Shown: piece by piece, positions 36,615 to 48,065 of the stretch | How the letters are laid out: each line of letters begins with the position of its first letter | How positions within the stretch are numbered: the stretch's first letter is position 1 | Assembly: GCA_036365515.1 (NCBI GenBank) | Contig: CM070877.1 | Span: forward strand, 69,595,522-69,659,521 | Length of the DNA stretch: 64,000 bases | Direction of reading: 5' to 3' | DNA from: Torymus aiolomorphi | Lineage: Eukaryota > Arthropoda > Insecta > Hymenoptera > Torymidae | Position numbers and translations under genes: made by a program | The notes under the pieces: model-generated | What the model was told of the DNA's origin: nothing | Database searches by the model: none | Seen by the model: the letters and a program-made list of their open reading frames with translations, nothing else

Positions 36615-37498
36615 AATCTCATTTATACTGCCCCCGCGTCAACTACTTAAAACAAGCGTCATTTATAGGGAGACGTAACGGCTGCTGGGTTCGGTGACGC
36701 TGTGTATGCTTTATAGTACCGGTCTCTCGAGCGGGATCACGCGCCCGCTTTTGCCAACTTTTCTCCGTAATGCTCTGTGGTGAACTAATGCCGAATCCTT
36801 ATTGAATTTACCAAGATATATAATATTATTTCCTTTTCGTATACTAATTTTTATATTGTTTTTTTTTTAAATTCTATTGAAAAATTATTTATTTGACATT
36901 TATATTGAGACATTCATCACGTAAAACCGTTTGATTTTTCGACAATCTTTTTCATCGAATTATTTTTGCTTGTATTGGGAACGTTATTTTTCAAAATCTC
37001 ATCTTTGGAATATTCGTATGGAAAATAATTTTTTTATATTGGTTTAGCAACATGTCATAATTGATTATAATTTTAAAATAGCTTAGAATAATTATAAGTG
37101 TTTTTAATATTCATGAAATTTCAAGTTATTTATTTTCTGTAAATTTAAATTTAAAATATATTCTGCCTTTGTTCTAATAAGGGATGATATTTATAACGTT
37201 GTTTTTTTATGAGATATGAGAAGGTAGAATGTCATTTATATAATGTGAATATGTACATCCTCACGGCAGATCCACTTGTCGAATGTAGAAGATCGCAATC
37301 TAAGACAAAAGTGTCTAAAAAGAGACTTATCCTGCCGCTACGAGGGCATCTGCGAGCATCATCGCACGCCCATACACAACCCCATTCATAATAGTACATT
37401 ACGATTCTAGTGGCGTAAGTTATACTTTACGGCACGGCGTGTATAAGCACGCGAGAGTAGCGAGTACCACAAAGAACGCCGTGCCATAAAGAACGACT
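36615..37498. other. Diverged extra copies of a piece of the 27.4/35.2 kb segment
   Basis: 36620-36790 resembles 27470-27610 and 35220-35340 (cgtcaact, gggagacgt, cttttaccgac-like order). 37190-37300 repeats the gtgaatatgtacatcctc motif. A local hairpin (cggcacggcgt with acgccgtgcc) occupies about 37411-37500. I see no gene. Confidence 0.5.
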
Positions 37499-37694
37499 TA
37501 TGACAGGTGTATCGTACATTATACTGCATAAGTCCGGCAGGTCACGCCTATCCGTGCCATTAGCAATCCATTTTTGCCTCGTTCAGTATCGGCCGAGCGA
37601 TGGCGAGGTCGATAAGTACGGTGTAATAATAGGCTACTTATGTCATGGATAGGTGTGACATTAATGCGGATTTATGCTACGCAGTGCTATAAAT
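37499..37694 (+). repeat. Left terminal inverted repeat of the MULE element
   Basis: This is the inverted partner of 48414-48598. It contains an internal fold-back: ggtcacgcctatccgtg pairs imperfectly with catggataggtgtgac about 100 bases later. Confidence 0.7.
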
Positions 37695-39107
37695 CATATT
37701 CTGCAATCAGCTTCTTCTTGCGTCATTCTCGACAAATGATATGTAGGTAATAGGTTTACTAACTCGATATATTCGGGCTCACTGTTCCACCTTGTCAATA
37801 CAGAAGTAATAAGTTCATCAGCACGGTTAACCCGGGCTCAGCGTTCCACCCTATTAATACCGAAGTAATAGGTTCACAAGCCCATTTTACCCGGGCTCAG
37901 TGTGTTCCACCTCATGAACCTTTTGGGCGAGATAACGCGAGGAGACGATGTCATGATCGTTGACCGGAAATGATAAGAGCTATTTTTCTCGAAAGTATTT
38001 TTTTTTTTCTCGAAATGCATTTTACCTTTCAAAAGTACAAGTCTAAAGTTAGAAAATCGTTAATTGTCGAATTGGAGAAATGAAGGGTTGAAAAGTAATA
38101 AACTGAAAAAGACAGCGGCGAGCGGCCGTGCGCGATCTACACGCTGCGACCGAGCATGCTCCAATAAACGTAGTGCACCATTTCGTTGTTTCATACTTAA
38201 AAGTATCATAAACCTAACCTCGAAGGTCATATATAAATCTTCGAATCACAATAATTTCTACTTTAATTACGATTTTTTTTTATTTTTATTTGAATTTATT
38301 TGAACAAGTCATTTCGCAGTACTCGTTTTTTTCAATTTGATTCTTAGATTTTTGTGCTTTTTAAATTGATGGATATAATTGGAAAATATTTGATGCTCAA
38401 AATCGTGTTAGTGATAATTTCTCTTTAGTGTCTGCTAATAATTTTATACAGCGAAACGATCGAGTTCCAGCAACTGTTTTTGATGATTTGAGTTATTGAT
38501 TTAGTTTATTTGTAGTTTGTAAATATTTATCTTTTGTTAAGAGAAAGCCAATATATTTTCAAAATATTTAGTTGCCCACTCGTAACGATCTTGTGACGTC
38601 AATACATAACTAGCGGCTACTTTCCCCAAACTTGCTCGCCTAGCATTGCTTTTTAGTGAATCTCTAAGTTCGTCAAAAAAAGAAGTCGTCTCTAAACAAT
38701 TTGATTTTTGTAATGAAAAAATAAATTGTTAAAAACTGCAGATAAACTAAAACAAATGCTGGATTCAATAAAAACAGTGCCTGGAACTCAGTCGTTTCGC
38801 TCTATCAAATTATTAGCAAATACAAAAAAGTTTGAACTAAAACGATTTTAAATATCAGAAACTTAAGTTAAATATATGACTTATTAATAAATATTATGTT
38901 TGGAGCATTAATTGTTTTCATGTAAATACCCAATTCCCTTTCTTATGTAATGATTTAAAATAATTAAATTATATTTTGTATTTTTAAAATATTTTTCTTA
39001 TTACCAAAATATTGTCACAATAACTTCAGTACTGTTAATTTTTCTGTCTCATAAACATTTTCATAGATTATGTTCATTTTGTCATTTTTTTTTCTTTTAA
39101 TATTAAG
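37695..39107. other. 5' region of the MULE element
   Basis: It holds a 59-bp tandem repeat at about 37743-37918 (gggctcactgttccacc landmark at 37775, 37834 and 37893) and a hairpin element at 38429-38822 (gctaataattttatacagcg with its diverged complement). The transcription start and first coding exon should lie here, but I could not identify them. The ATG frame at 38064 is GC-richer for about 40 codons, yet shows no domain. Confidence 0.5.
38429..38822. mobile_element. Hairpin element in the 5' region
   Basis: The arms at about 38429-38545 and 38705-38822 are inverted copies containing gcgaaacga, the gagttccag block and ctgtttttgat or variants. The spacer of about 160 bases is AT-rich. Confidence 0.65.
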
Positions 39108-39640
39108 GTGTGAAGTGTCAGTATGAATGGGAACAGGCAGAGGGTGATTTTGCCTCTGCATCTAAGAATACACCAAAACCGCATTTATGTGGTGAGCCGT
39201 CGCACTGTTCATGGCTTGATGTAAGAATGCCGTTGTATTATCTATACTAGTATGCACGTAAAATATAAATAAATTACTATATATTCGTTTGTTTATATAT
39301 CATCTAGTTTGTCGGCGGAAAGAAAAGACAATTTGTACATGCAATTGTATATGTGTTCAATTTGCCATTCTCGCATTTTTGGAAAATCGATATCCTATCG
39401 TAAAACGTTAACCATTTTGATACAAATTTTTTTTTTAGTTATCTAGTTGTTTAGTTGTCCAGGAACGGCAAGATTACATATGAATAACCTAGATAATATA
39501 ATTCCAATACACCCGCATGCCGAAGTATGCGAGGAGTTTGAAAATGCTGAAAATGTAGTAAGGTTTAGAAATGCTGTAAGAGAAGCCTTGAACCACCATT
39601 GGTATCAGCTGAGAGAATTGTACGACAGTCTTGCGCTGAT
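39108..39640 (+). CDS. Exons 1-2 seen: FLYWCH-like zinc finger
   Basis: The first exon seen (39108-39220) starts in frame after ttttaatattaag and encodes VKCQYEWEQAEGD and then HLCGEPSHCSWLD. It ends in phase 0 at gtaaga. The second (39447-39640) begins LFSCPGTARLHMNN and reaches IHPHAEVCEEFE before a phase-2 donor (gcgctgat|gtaagt). The order Trp, Cys, spaced Cys with a C-P-x-x-A-R-L context, then H-P-H, is the second half of a FLYWCH-type zinc-binding fold, the usual DNA-binding module at the N-terminus of Phantom transposases. The first half of the finger (the FLY part) must be on a missing upstream exon. Confidence 0.6.
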
Positions 39641-42600
39641 GTAAGTTAAAGATTTATTTTTATACGGGTATTGACGTATTTTTCTTTACTTACTAAATAG
39701 AGAAAATTGATTGTTTTAAATTAATTTTGGGAATGCTTTCCTCTCTCGCTGTTTTCATCCCTAATCAACTATATAACGGTTAATTTATCATTTTTACAGC
39801 TATCCAGAAGCAGCGGCCGTAGTAAGCTTTAACAGTATTAGATCAAGTATGCTCAAATGGAGATCCCTATCCTTCCCACCTTCACCTTCTACAATTGAGG
39901 CTTTCGGAGATTCACTTTTACAAATTCACGACGGTGGAATTTTGGACTATGCTCACGGAAGACTGAGAACACGGCGCTTGATTGACGAGAATGGCGACAG
40001 CCATATTATATTATATGATGAAGACTTCTTGAGAGCAGAGTTCTCAACTGTTGATAAAATAATGGTGGATGCGACATTCCGCGCCACGCCGCGCATAGAA
40101 CGATGCTACCAATTTTTAACAATTGTTGGTGTTAAATATAATCATGTTCGTATAAATTTTGTACGCGATGATAAATGATTCAAAATATTTTCCTAATATT
40201 AATATTTCATCATTTCAACATAAAATATTTTTACAGGCTATTCCGTGCTTTTGGGCATTAATGTCCCGAAAAACGAAAATCGCGTACACAAAATGTATTC
40301 GAGAATTCAAGTATTTTATTGGAGGTGCCAGTGTAACAGTGGTAATGGCGGACTTTGAATATGCTCTACGTGCAGCCTGTACAGAAATTTTTCCCGGAGC
40401 TCGGGTAGCAGGCTGTAACGTACATTTTGACAGGGTTATTATCAATTTATAAATACTCTATGTGCATCACTTGTTAATAAACGAGTAATGATTTTCATAT
40501 TTTTGTTAACAGGCTATTTACCATAAACTCCGAGAACTTCAATTACAAAATATAATTCGCAATGATGCAGACGTTCAAATTACAGTAAAAAAGGTCATTG
40601 CCCTGGCGTTTCTGCCACATGAGGATATAGAAGTAACCTTCAATGACATGATAGAAGGCTTAAGCCCGAGGATAAGAAATATTTTAAGAAGATTTTTGAA
40701 TTATTTTCGAAGGCAGTGGATCAATATAGTCACTCCGAAAGGATTTTCTGTATTTGGATTGCCGACGAGAACGAACAACGCCATCGAAAGTTATCACGCT
40801 CAACTGAATCATCGCATGGGGCAACATCCAACGCCATGGGCGTTTACGTGTAAGTAAATTTTATTTTTACAACTGGTCATAACAAAAAAAGGCTTTTAAC
40901 ATTTTTTCAAAAAAATCTTTGAATTGTCAATGAAGTCTAGTTCAATGGAAAAAATGTTTTTAGGTACATGGCTCAGTATCGTAGATGCAGCTGTTGTAGA
41001 TGTGGAAAGATTGTCACGAGGATTACGAGTCCGACGCATTCCACGATATGTTTCACGATTTCGTGATATACAGATCAGTAGGAGTAAGTTGCAATAAATA
41101 TTTAAAGTTGTCGCGATAAATTCCAAAATATGTAATTAAAAAATAGTTATGAATGTTAGATTGTGTTTTTCCAAACGTTTTGTGAATTTTTATAATTGTA
41201 TTCTAGTTTGGAGGCTGTACGCCCATCAGAAGCTTAGTAAAATGGAACTGCTCACAATAGTTTGCAATGTAAAAGGAAATATTATGCGAAAAATCGATCT
41301 TATGGCACATCTCGATAATGAGCTGCGTGAAAGATATGAGGAAGCTTTTGTTGGAGTAGATAATGGTATATATACAAATAATTTATAAAATATTCAGTAC
41401 CGTTCATTTTTTGTCTGTAAAAAAAGGAGAAAAAGAGGAAAGTGAAATAACCATTTTAATAATTTTATTTTTCAGCAAATGTAATTGATCCTGAATTTGA
41501 CTTCACTATTGTCAATGTAGGTTACTTGACCGAAAGAGAAGTCAATGAAGTCCGCCGATTGCTTCAAGTACGTGTGGAAGGTCCAGGTAAACTTTTTGCG
41601 TGATATTTTATTAACAGATGCACCTGATCATTTATTTATTATTAATCCTCAATCCGTAGATGACGAACAATCTGATGGAAATGATGAAGAAAATGAAGTC
41701 GATGTCGAATTGATGGCCGTACTGAGGCCTGAACCTCGGCCAGTACTACGAGATGAAATACCTCTTTTGGCTGAAAGGCAGGCGAATAATGTTGCAGCAC
41801 GACCGGTGCTAGCGGCGGTAGATGAAGAGCAGGCGGCGGTAAATGAAGTGCAGGCGGCGGTAAATAATGGCGGCGTTGCGGTTCAACGACGGCGTCGTCG
41901 TCGACGCTTACGTCGACGACATGATCGATTGGAAGTGATTCCGCCGCTTGAGAACAACGCAGCGGTAGAAGGTACGTTCATAATAAATTAATTGTTATGT
42001 AAAGGACTTCAAAGTTAGCTGTAATGCGTATTGATATTATGAACCATTTCATTTAACCTTTCAAATGCTGTAATATTAAGAGATATTTATTTCTAAAGAA
42101 TCTTTTAATGTATTGATGCAGTTGTCGTTATTGCTAAACTTGATTTTTGATGCAGCAGTACAACTACCGTTGCTTCCACAACCAGTGATTATCGCGCAAC
42201 CCCCAATAGATAGAGAAGTAGAGGCTCCCGCTCCCATCGAAATGATTGGGCCCGATGAAAATGATGCTATGGCACTAGGTAATATAACCTGATTTTAATT
42301 ATTTCATTGCTTTCTTTTTCGTTTTAGTATAGTTTTAACACACGCGCTTGCACGTGCAACATGTATTGTTTACATTTTTAATAAACTTTTGTCGTGCATA
42401 GTTTTATCGCCTAACCATCGAGTATGAAATTATTTTTTCACCATACGCTGGCCGAAAGTACCACTTTCGCTCCCGGCTCAAAAACACAAATGTGGTATTT
42501 TCGGCCCGGGTATGGTGAAAAATCGTATACGCAACACGGTGATAAAGAGGACCACCCCCGAGCACCTGTTTGCCACCCTCCCCTTCGGCTCGGGTGGCAA

Positions 42601-45600
42601 TTTACACGTCCTCTGGACTGGCTAACTCTTTACCTCCATAGTTGCGTAATATATATTACGTAGTATATACTATTTCGCCATACCCTGGCCGAAAGTACCA
42701 CTTTCGCTCCCGGCTCAAAAATGCGAATATGATATTTTCGTCACGGGTATGGCGAAAAAAAAGTATGGGCACGTAGGGAGGAAAAATAAAGATTCCCTCA
42801 GATCGCATGTTTGTCACCCTCGGCTTCGGCTGGGAAGACAATTTACATGTGTTCTGAGACATTCATTAATTTTCCTCCCTGAATGCGTAATATACTATTC
42901 TCTTGTGATAAGGCACTTTAATGTTACAAATAATCATCAATTATAACTACGTAACTCGGGTGTATTAACGGATATTTACTGATGACGTGATTCGCGTTGC
43001 AGGAGTACAACTACAGGTGGTTCCGCAAGCAGAAAATGCCCAACCCCCAATGAATGTGGAAGGGGATATTCCGACTGACATGGATATAGATCCGCGTTTT
43101 GATGGTGGTGCAGTCCGACAAGGTAATAACAATGTTAACTTTATTCAAAACTTTATTTACAACCGCATTTTTCAGAGAGCGTATCGAAATTGTTGTTTGA
43201 TTAACTTAAACATCAATGTTTTTGTTTCATATATTATTGGTAAATAGTTTTTCGTATTCATAAAAAATTTGCAATAAATTTAAAAATGTTATCATGACAA
43301 AAGTTTACATTTCAATAAAAAATGCAAAAAATTAATTATTTATGAAATAGAGAAATTTGATGAATTGCATTAATTATTTTCTGGAATTTCGAGCTACTGC
43401 TGCGAACTTGGTGTGAAATCTCCCATGTATTTAATAATTGAAGCCCCGGATGCAATAACCCGCTTAGTGCTCGAAAACACGTGAAAATATTGTCAAAATG
43501 GCCGAATTTTCAAAGTCGTCAAATAGATTTTTTTAAAATACTAACTTGTAGAGAATGAAGAGGCGAATCTTTCTCCAAAAGGAATCTTTTCTTTAATCGT
43601 TTTTATTTTCAAGATCAAAATTTGAAAACCAAAAATTTCACTCATTGTTTTTCGATAAAGGTTTGTTTAAACATAAATCGCTCCATCTTGCTCAAACGTT
43701 ATTGAAATGCTTCCATATTAAAAAAGGTATACGCAGAATATTTCAGCGATGTCTGTAGATTGATAAAATATCAGAAAAGTAATAATTGTTGATATGTATT
43801 TTATTGTAAATACGTGGCGATAGTTAGCTTTCGTTAACTTGAAGGGAGAAAAGTATCGAGGGAAGTTGAAGCTACGAAGAACCTCCAGCGAGGCATTTGT
43901 TCCACCATATTTGAATAATTTTTGTACGGAGTTTTAGATCGATTCGATAAAAAACGGCTAAATTAGAACAATATGAGTAAAATGCGCGCTACAGGTGACG
44001 GCGTACGCATTTTCAGCGCTTGCAATAAGAAAGCATGAGGCGCGACCAAAACAAAAAACTCGTGTCTCCCTGCCGTTGCCGCTAGCACGCCTTTTACTAA
44101 TATTGCTCTAATTTAGCCATTTTTTTTATAGAATCGGCCTGAGACTTTGTCCAAAACTTGTTGAAATATAGAGGAACAAATGTACCCCTGGTGAAAGTTC
44201 TTCTTAACTACTTTTTTCCGTTGAAGTACAGAACAAAACGTAATTAACTACTGCCACGTATTTACAATTAAATAAATATCAACAATAATTGCTTTTTTGA
44301 TATTTTATCAATCTATAAGCATAGCTTGACTATTTTGCGTATCCCTTTGAAATTTCCAATAATTTCTATAAGTTTTGAGCAAATTAGAGCGATTCATGTT
44401 TCAAAAACCTATCGAGGAAAAGTGAGTGAAATTTTTCGCTTTCAATTTTTATCTTGAAAATAAAAACGAATAACAAAAATTTCTTGAGGGGAAAGATTCG
44501 CCTCTTCGTTGCCTACAAGGTAGTATGTTTTTAAAAATTAATTCGACGACTTCAAAAATTCGTCCCTTTGGAACAATACTTTTACGTGTTTTCCAGCGCT
44601 AAGCGGGTTATTATTATTGCATCCGGGCCTTCAATTGTATATGAAAAAATACGTGAAAATTTACTCAAGCTGGAATGTTTAGGAATATCTAAAAGCGTGA
44701 TCTATACATCGTATTTTCATGCTTGCGTAAATTACTGACAATCCTTATATACTAATGTGGTAATAACGATAAATTGATAATACGATAGCACTCTTTCTAT
44801 TGTCATTTTTACCTTAGCTATTGAAATATTTTAAATTTTTTCATCCCGATAAAAAAAAGAAAATTCTGAAATGTGTAAATGCCTCTGAAAAATACAGTTT
44901 GCGAATATGGTGAATGAAAAAGTTAATTAAACTTGTGTACAACATGTAATAAAATACGTTTTCCTCACACCGGGCCGAAAGTACAACATTCCCGCCCGGC
45001 GCAAAAACGAGAATGTGGCATTTTCGGCCTCGGTGTGAGGAAAAATAGTATACGCTCCACGGGAGTAAAATTGGCCAGACCAAATCTCGTGTTTGCCACC
45101 CTCGCCTTCGGCTCGGGTGGCAATTTACACAAGCTGTGGATTGTCCAAGGTTTTTTCTCCCTAGGTGCGTAATATACTATTAAACATACTTAATAAACGT
45201 TTATTTTCTTACCTGTTGTACATTATGTTATTACTAGTATTTGTGTTATTGATATTTTTATTTTACGTTTGAGTAATTTTCTCGTTAATATTATGCCACA
45301 AAAAATATGGTTAAAAAGATAATGTCGACGAAACATGTTATTCATTGGCAACTGCAAGCATAGTTCAATGCATCCGGGTCATCGAACTATATCCTAAATG
45401 AACACACTCATATCTCAGCGTTTTTGACAATGGACCTTATAATCTGATATCCAATCGATTTTATTTCCAAACAAGAAGAGTTGATAGCATCATATCACTT
45501 TTTCTTATTATAGCTTTGGAATTATTTATGTTACGAAGGTGAATGAAAAAATTTATTAATGTAGTCAGGAAAAGTTTAATTCAATGATTTATTGTGTTAA

Positions 45601-48065
45601 CAAAATATTGATTTCTCAAAAAATCATCGATTATTGAAAATGGAGAAAGAAAACGATTAAAATTGTATTATGTGATCAAAAAATAATTCGCAATTAGATT
45701 CAACATTTTTAAGTTTATTTACCTGTTGTAGAAAGTAATGCATTGGCAGAAAATTTTTTAATGTTCATGTTAAATAAGTTTATTAAAGAATGAAAGTTTG
45801 AGGATACGAATGGGAGATTCTTATTTTTTAAATTAAATTTATTTAATAATTTCTCTGCTGCAACTGACAACATAAGGCAGAGTCATGCGCATTAAATCTC
45901 CTTTTAATACTAAGACCGCTATGCACGGCTTCCCATTATTTTTGAAGATAACCACACAATATGGTTGAAGGTACTTATCGTATTTGCCTTTATTCATTGC
46001 GCACGATGTACGGACTCCCACCGTTTAAAAAGTATAATTTTTATTATTAATTTCATTTGCTTATCGTGATCTCTCGATGATAAAAAATTTAAATAATTTA
46101 TTAAAAAGTTTAATATGGAACACGTTTCTTTGTATTCGTTGCAGGACATTCAACGCTTATTTTTTGATGTTATACAAGTTGCATTTATGCTCCCTGTATA
46201 ATTAACGTGTAAGTCAAACGCATAATGATTGAGGGAACGTATTGTAGCTCCTTCTGTAAGTTGAGCGCGATGCACGGCCTCCCATTATTTGTTATTCAGA
46301 TAACACCTTTAGTACTCGTGGTTGAGGGTACTCATCGTTGTTCCTTTTATTGGTTGAGCACGATGAACGGACTCCCACAGTTTCTAAATTATAATTTTTA
46401 TTATTTATTCATTTATTTAACGTGATATCTTAATTAATTATTAATATAAATACAGTAGATTAATAATTATGATGTTAAACTTAATTACTATTTCGTATAT
46501 TTTATTGAAAATATTTGTAACGTTTTATATGGAACGCGTTTCTTTGTATTCTTTTGCAGAACATTCAACGCTTATTTTTTGATGTTATACAAGTCGCATT
46601 TATGCTCCCTGTATAATTAACGTGTAAGTCAAACGCATAATGGTTGAGGGAACGTATTGTAGCTCCTTCTGTAAGTTGAGCGCGATGCACGGCCTCCTAT
46701 TATTTGTTATTCAGATAACACCTTTAGTACTCGTGGTTGAGGGTACTCATCGTTGTTCCTTTTATTGGTTGAGCACGATAAACGGACTCCCACAGTTTCT
46801 AAATTATAATTATTTATTCATTTATTTAACGTGATATCTTAATTATTAATATAAATACAGTAGATTAATAATTATGATGTTAAACTTAATTACTATTTCG
46901 TCTATTTTATTGAAAATATTTGTAACGTTTTATATGGAACGCGGTTTCTTTGTATTCTTTTGCAGAACATTCAACGCTTATTTTTTGATGTTATACAAGT
47001 CGCATTTATGCTCCCCATATAACTAACGTGTAAGTCAAACGCATAATGGTTGAGGGAACGTATTGTAGCTCCTTCTGTAAGTTGAGCGCGATGCACGGCC
47101 TCCTATTATTTGTTATTCAAATAACACCTTTAGTACTCGTGGTTGAGGGTACTCATCGTTGTTCCTTTTATTGGTTGAGCACGATAAACGGACTCCCACA
47201 GTTTCTAAATAATAATTTTTATTATTTATTCTGTTTTATTAAAAATTATTATTGAAAAGTATCCAAGAAAATGTTCAATTTCAAAGTTCCGCGACATAAC
47301 GGCATCGCGTATATTTAACTGAACCAATCACAGAAATTGTGCAAATGCATGTTGTATCTATTTCAATTAAGAATGTGATGAAAATTAATTGATTTACTTA
47401 CGTATAAAAAAAAAATTTTAATGATAATATTTAAAATTAATAATCCAATTCATCATCGAACAAGAAAGTGATTTAATAAGAAAAAAAAACAAGCCGATAT
47501 CCACTATGATATAGTTGTCAAATGAATTATAAAAGTATTTTTTGTTATTAGTGCGCTTGTACTATAAACTTCTAGGAGTGAATCGATTAGATTAAATTTA
47601 TTAAATTTGAGAAAGCCATGTGCACCCAATGAATTGGCAGCGGTTTCTTCTTATATTGGGATGACACATTTCATCCATTGATTTTTCAAAACAGAAATAA
47701 TTATATGATCACTATGCCTTTGAGGTTATTCTTATTGTTCATATTATGTAGTTATTATTCTCTAAATTTATTAGTGAACGTATGATTCTCATAAGCTAAC
47801 GTAACTGTGTAAAGAATAAAAATTACTCAAGCGTATTCTATTAAAAGATCAATTTAACAAAAATAACCCTAAATACTAAATATCTTTAATTTTTACAGGA
47901 AATGTGTGCGTTTGTTGTTTAACGGTACCAAGTAACTGCGCATTTGTGCCCTGTGGACACACGTGCTGTTGCGAAGAATGTGCAACAAGAGTGATTGCAG
48001 TGGACCCAAGGTGTCCTTTTTGTCGAAGATCGATTGATTCATTAGTAAAACTGTTCTTTGTGTGA
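39108..48065 (+). CDS. FLYWCH-MULE-RING transposase (spliced, 5' end not found)
   Basis: Twelve exons were read by eye: 39108-39220, 39447-39640, 39800-40145, 40237-40434, 40513-40849, 40964-41083, 41207-41365, 41476 to about 41586, 41618-41971, 42156-42278, 43003-43122 and 47899-48065. Phases agree at every junction tried, with one doubtful point at 41587-41617, where the frame implies a 31-base intron or a different donor near 41520. The product is about 770 residues: FLYWCH-like zinc finger, MULE catalytic core with all three acidic residues, acidic linker, Arg-rich stretch, two related Gln/Pro-rich exons, and a C3HC4 RING at the C-terminus. The core is expected to cut and join transposon ends in the nucleus. 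The RING predicts ubiquitin-ligase activity. No in-frame stop was seen. An aataaa at 48251 may be the poly(A) signal. It could be an active transposase or a domesticated gene. Confidence 0.75.
39800..41365 (+). CDS. MULE transposase catalytic exons
   Basis: Five exons carry the DDE core. The first acidic residue is the Asp of KIMVDATFRATPR (near 40068). The second is the Asp of VTVVMADFEYALRAA (near 40350), followed by GCNVHFDR, the conserved Cys/His region of MULEs. The catalytic Glu is in TNNAIESYHAQLNHR (near 40788). QFLTIVGV and AIPCFWALMSRKT are also typical of the family and join across the 40145/40237 junction. The donor there (cat|gttcgt) is weak. The following exons (40964-41083, 41207-41365) give a helical, basic region (RLSRGLRVRRIPRYVSRFRD) and a conserved NVKGNIMRKIDLMAHLDNE segment. 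The catalytic triad is intact in the reading. Confidence 0.8.
41476..43122 (+). CDS. Linker exons: acidic, Arg-rich and two duplicated exons
   Basis: 41618-41971 encodes an acidic start (DDEQSDGNDEENEVDVE), an Ala/Gln/Val-rich repeat (EEQAAVNEVQAAVN) and a run of about ten arginines with QRRRRRRRLRRRHDR, a likely nuclear-localisation signal. The next two exons are related: 42156-42278 begins AVQLPLLPQPV and 43003-43122 begins GVQLQVVPQAE, both followed by AQPP and acidic text. Both start and end in phase 1, so either could be skipped or duplicated without a frameshift. The intron between them holds two hairpin elements. Confidence 0.65.
42424..42900. mobile_element. Two adjacent hairpin elements in the intron
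   Basis: Each copy has a first hairpin (ccataccctggccgaaagt with its complement ending ggtatgg) and a second hairpin of the tgccaccctcc...cgggtggca type, and each ends gcgtaatatact or similar. The copies meet at about 42655. Relatives lie at 44963-45181 and, for the second half, 2294-2435. Confidence 0.75.
43437..44636. mobile_element. 1.2-kb fold-back element
   Basis: The ends attgaagccccggatgcaat and attgcatccgggccttcaat are inverted. The arms extend about 550 bases each, with landmarks agattcgcctcttc and aaagtgagtgaaattt mirrored by their complements. They meet near 44010-44080, where a GC-richer core (ggtgacggcgtacgc) lies. No coding capacity was recognised. Confidence 0.85.
44963..45181. 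mobile_element. Double-hairpin element
   Basis: The first hairpin, 44963-45040, pairs cctcacaccgggccgaaa with its near complement. The second, about 45044-45181, starts aatagtatacgctcc and ends gcgtaatatactatt, with a tight ttgccaccctcg...cgggtggcaa stem inside. Same family as 42424-42900. Confidence 0.75.
45190..45835. other. AT-rich intron DNA, nothing recognised
   Basis: No repeat, hairpin or ORF of note was seen. Confidence 0.5.
45840..47235. repeat. Tandem array, ~410-bp units with an internal two-fold repeat
   Basis: Three close copies start near 46130, 46540 and 46950, and a diverged fourth lies at 45880-46025. Each has a cag-ended acceptor-like site before acattcaacgcttatttttt, and then two half-units that translate as VEGTYCSSFCKLSAMHGLP and VEGTHRCSFYWLSTMNGLP. 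The recurring GLP-Phe motif and the half-unit frame are conserved even in the diverged copy. Joining the acceptor-like site to the gene's phase 1 gives an early stop, so these are not exons of the MULE gene as read. Confidence 0.75.
47899..48065 (+). CDS. Terminal exon: C3HC4 RING finger
   Basis: After tttttacag the exon continues in the phase required by 43122 and stops at TGA 48063-48065. It encodes GNVCVCCLTVPSN, then FVPCGHTCCCEECA, then DPRCPFCRRSIDSLVKLFFV and stop. The order is C-x2-C, 11 residues, C-G-H, x3, C-x2-C, 10 residues, C-P-F-C: a C3HC4 RING of the IAP/MGRN-like type, complete with all eight ligands. RING domains of this type recruit an E2 enzyme and transfer ubiquitin. The position at the extreme C-terminus matches IAP-like proteins. 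It might instead be the 3' exon of a host RING gene captured by, or adjacent to, the transposon. Confidence 0.75.

Larger units (their letters stand above)
43123..47898. other. Last intron of the MULE gene, 4.8 kb
   Basis: It is bounded by caag|gtaata and tttacag|ga with matching phase 1. It contains a 1.2-kb fold-back element, a hairpin element pair, a 0.4-kb tandem array and AT-rich DNA. The intron is about 6 to 60 times longer than the others of the gene, and mobile elements account for about half of it. Confidence 0.7.

Noticed and set aside
38368..38520. Open frame DGYNWKIFDAQNRV considered as the missing FLYWCH exon
   Set aside because: It lies mostly in an arm of a hairpin element, has no acceptor or start in frame and no donor at its end.
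42560..42605. Rho-independent terminator suggested by the ccaccc...gggtgg stem
   Set aside because: The sequence is eukaryotic, the stem lacks a T run and it is part of a repeated transposon.
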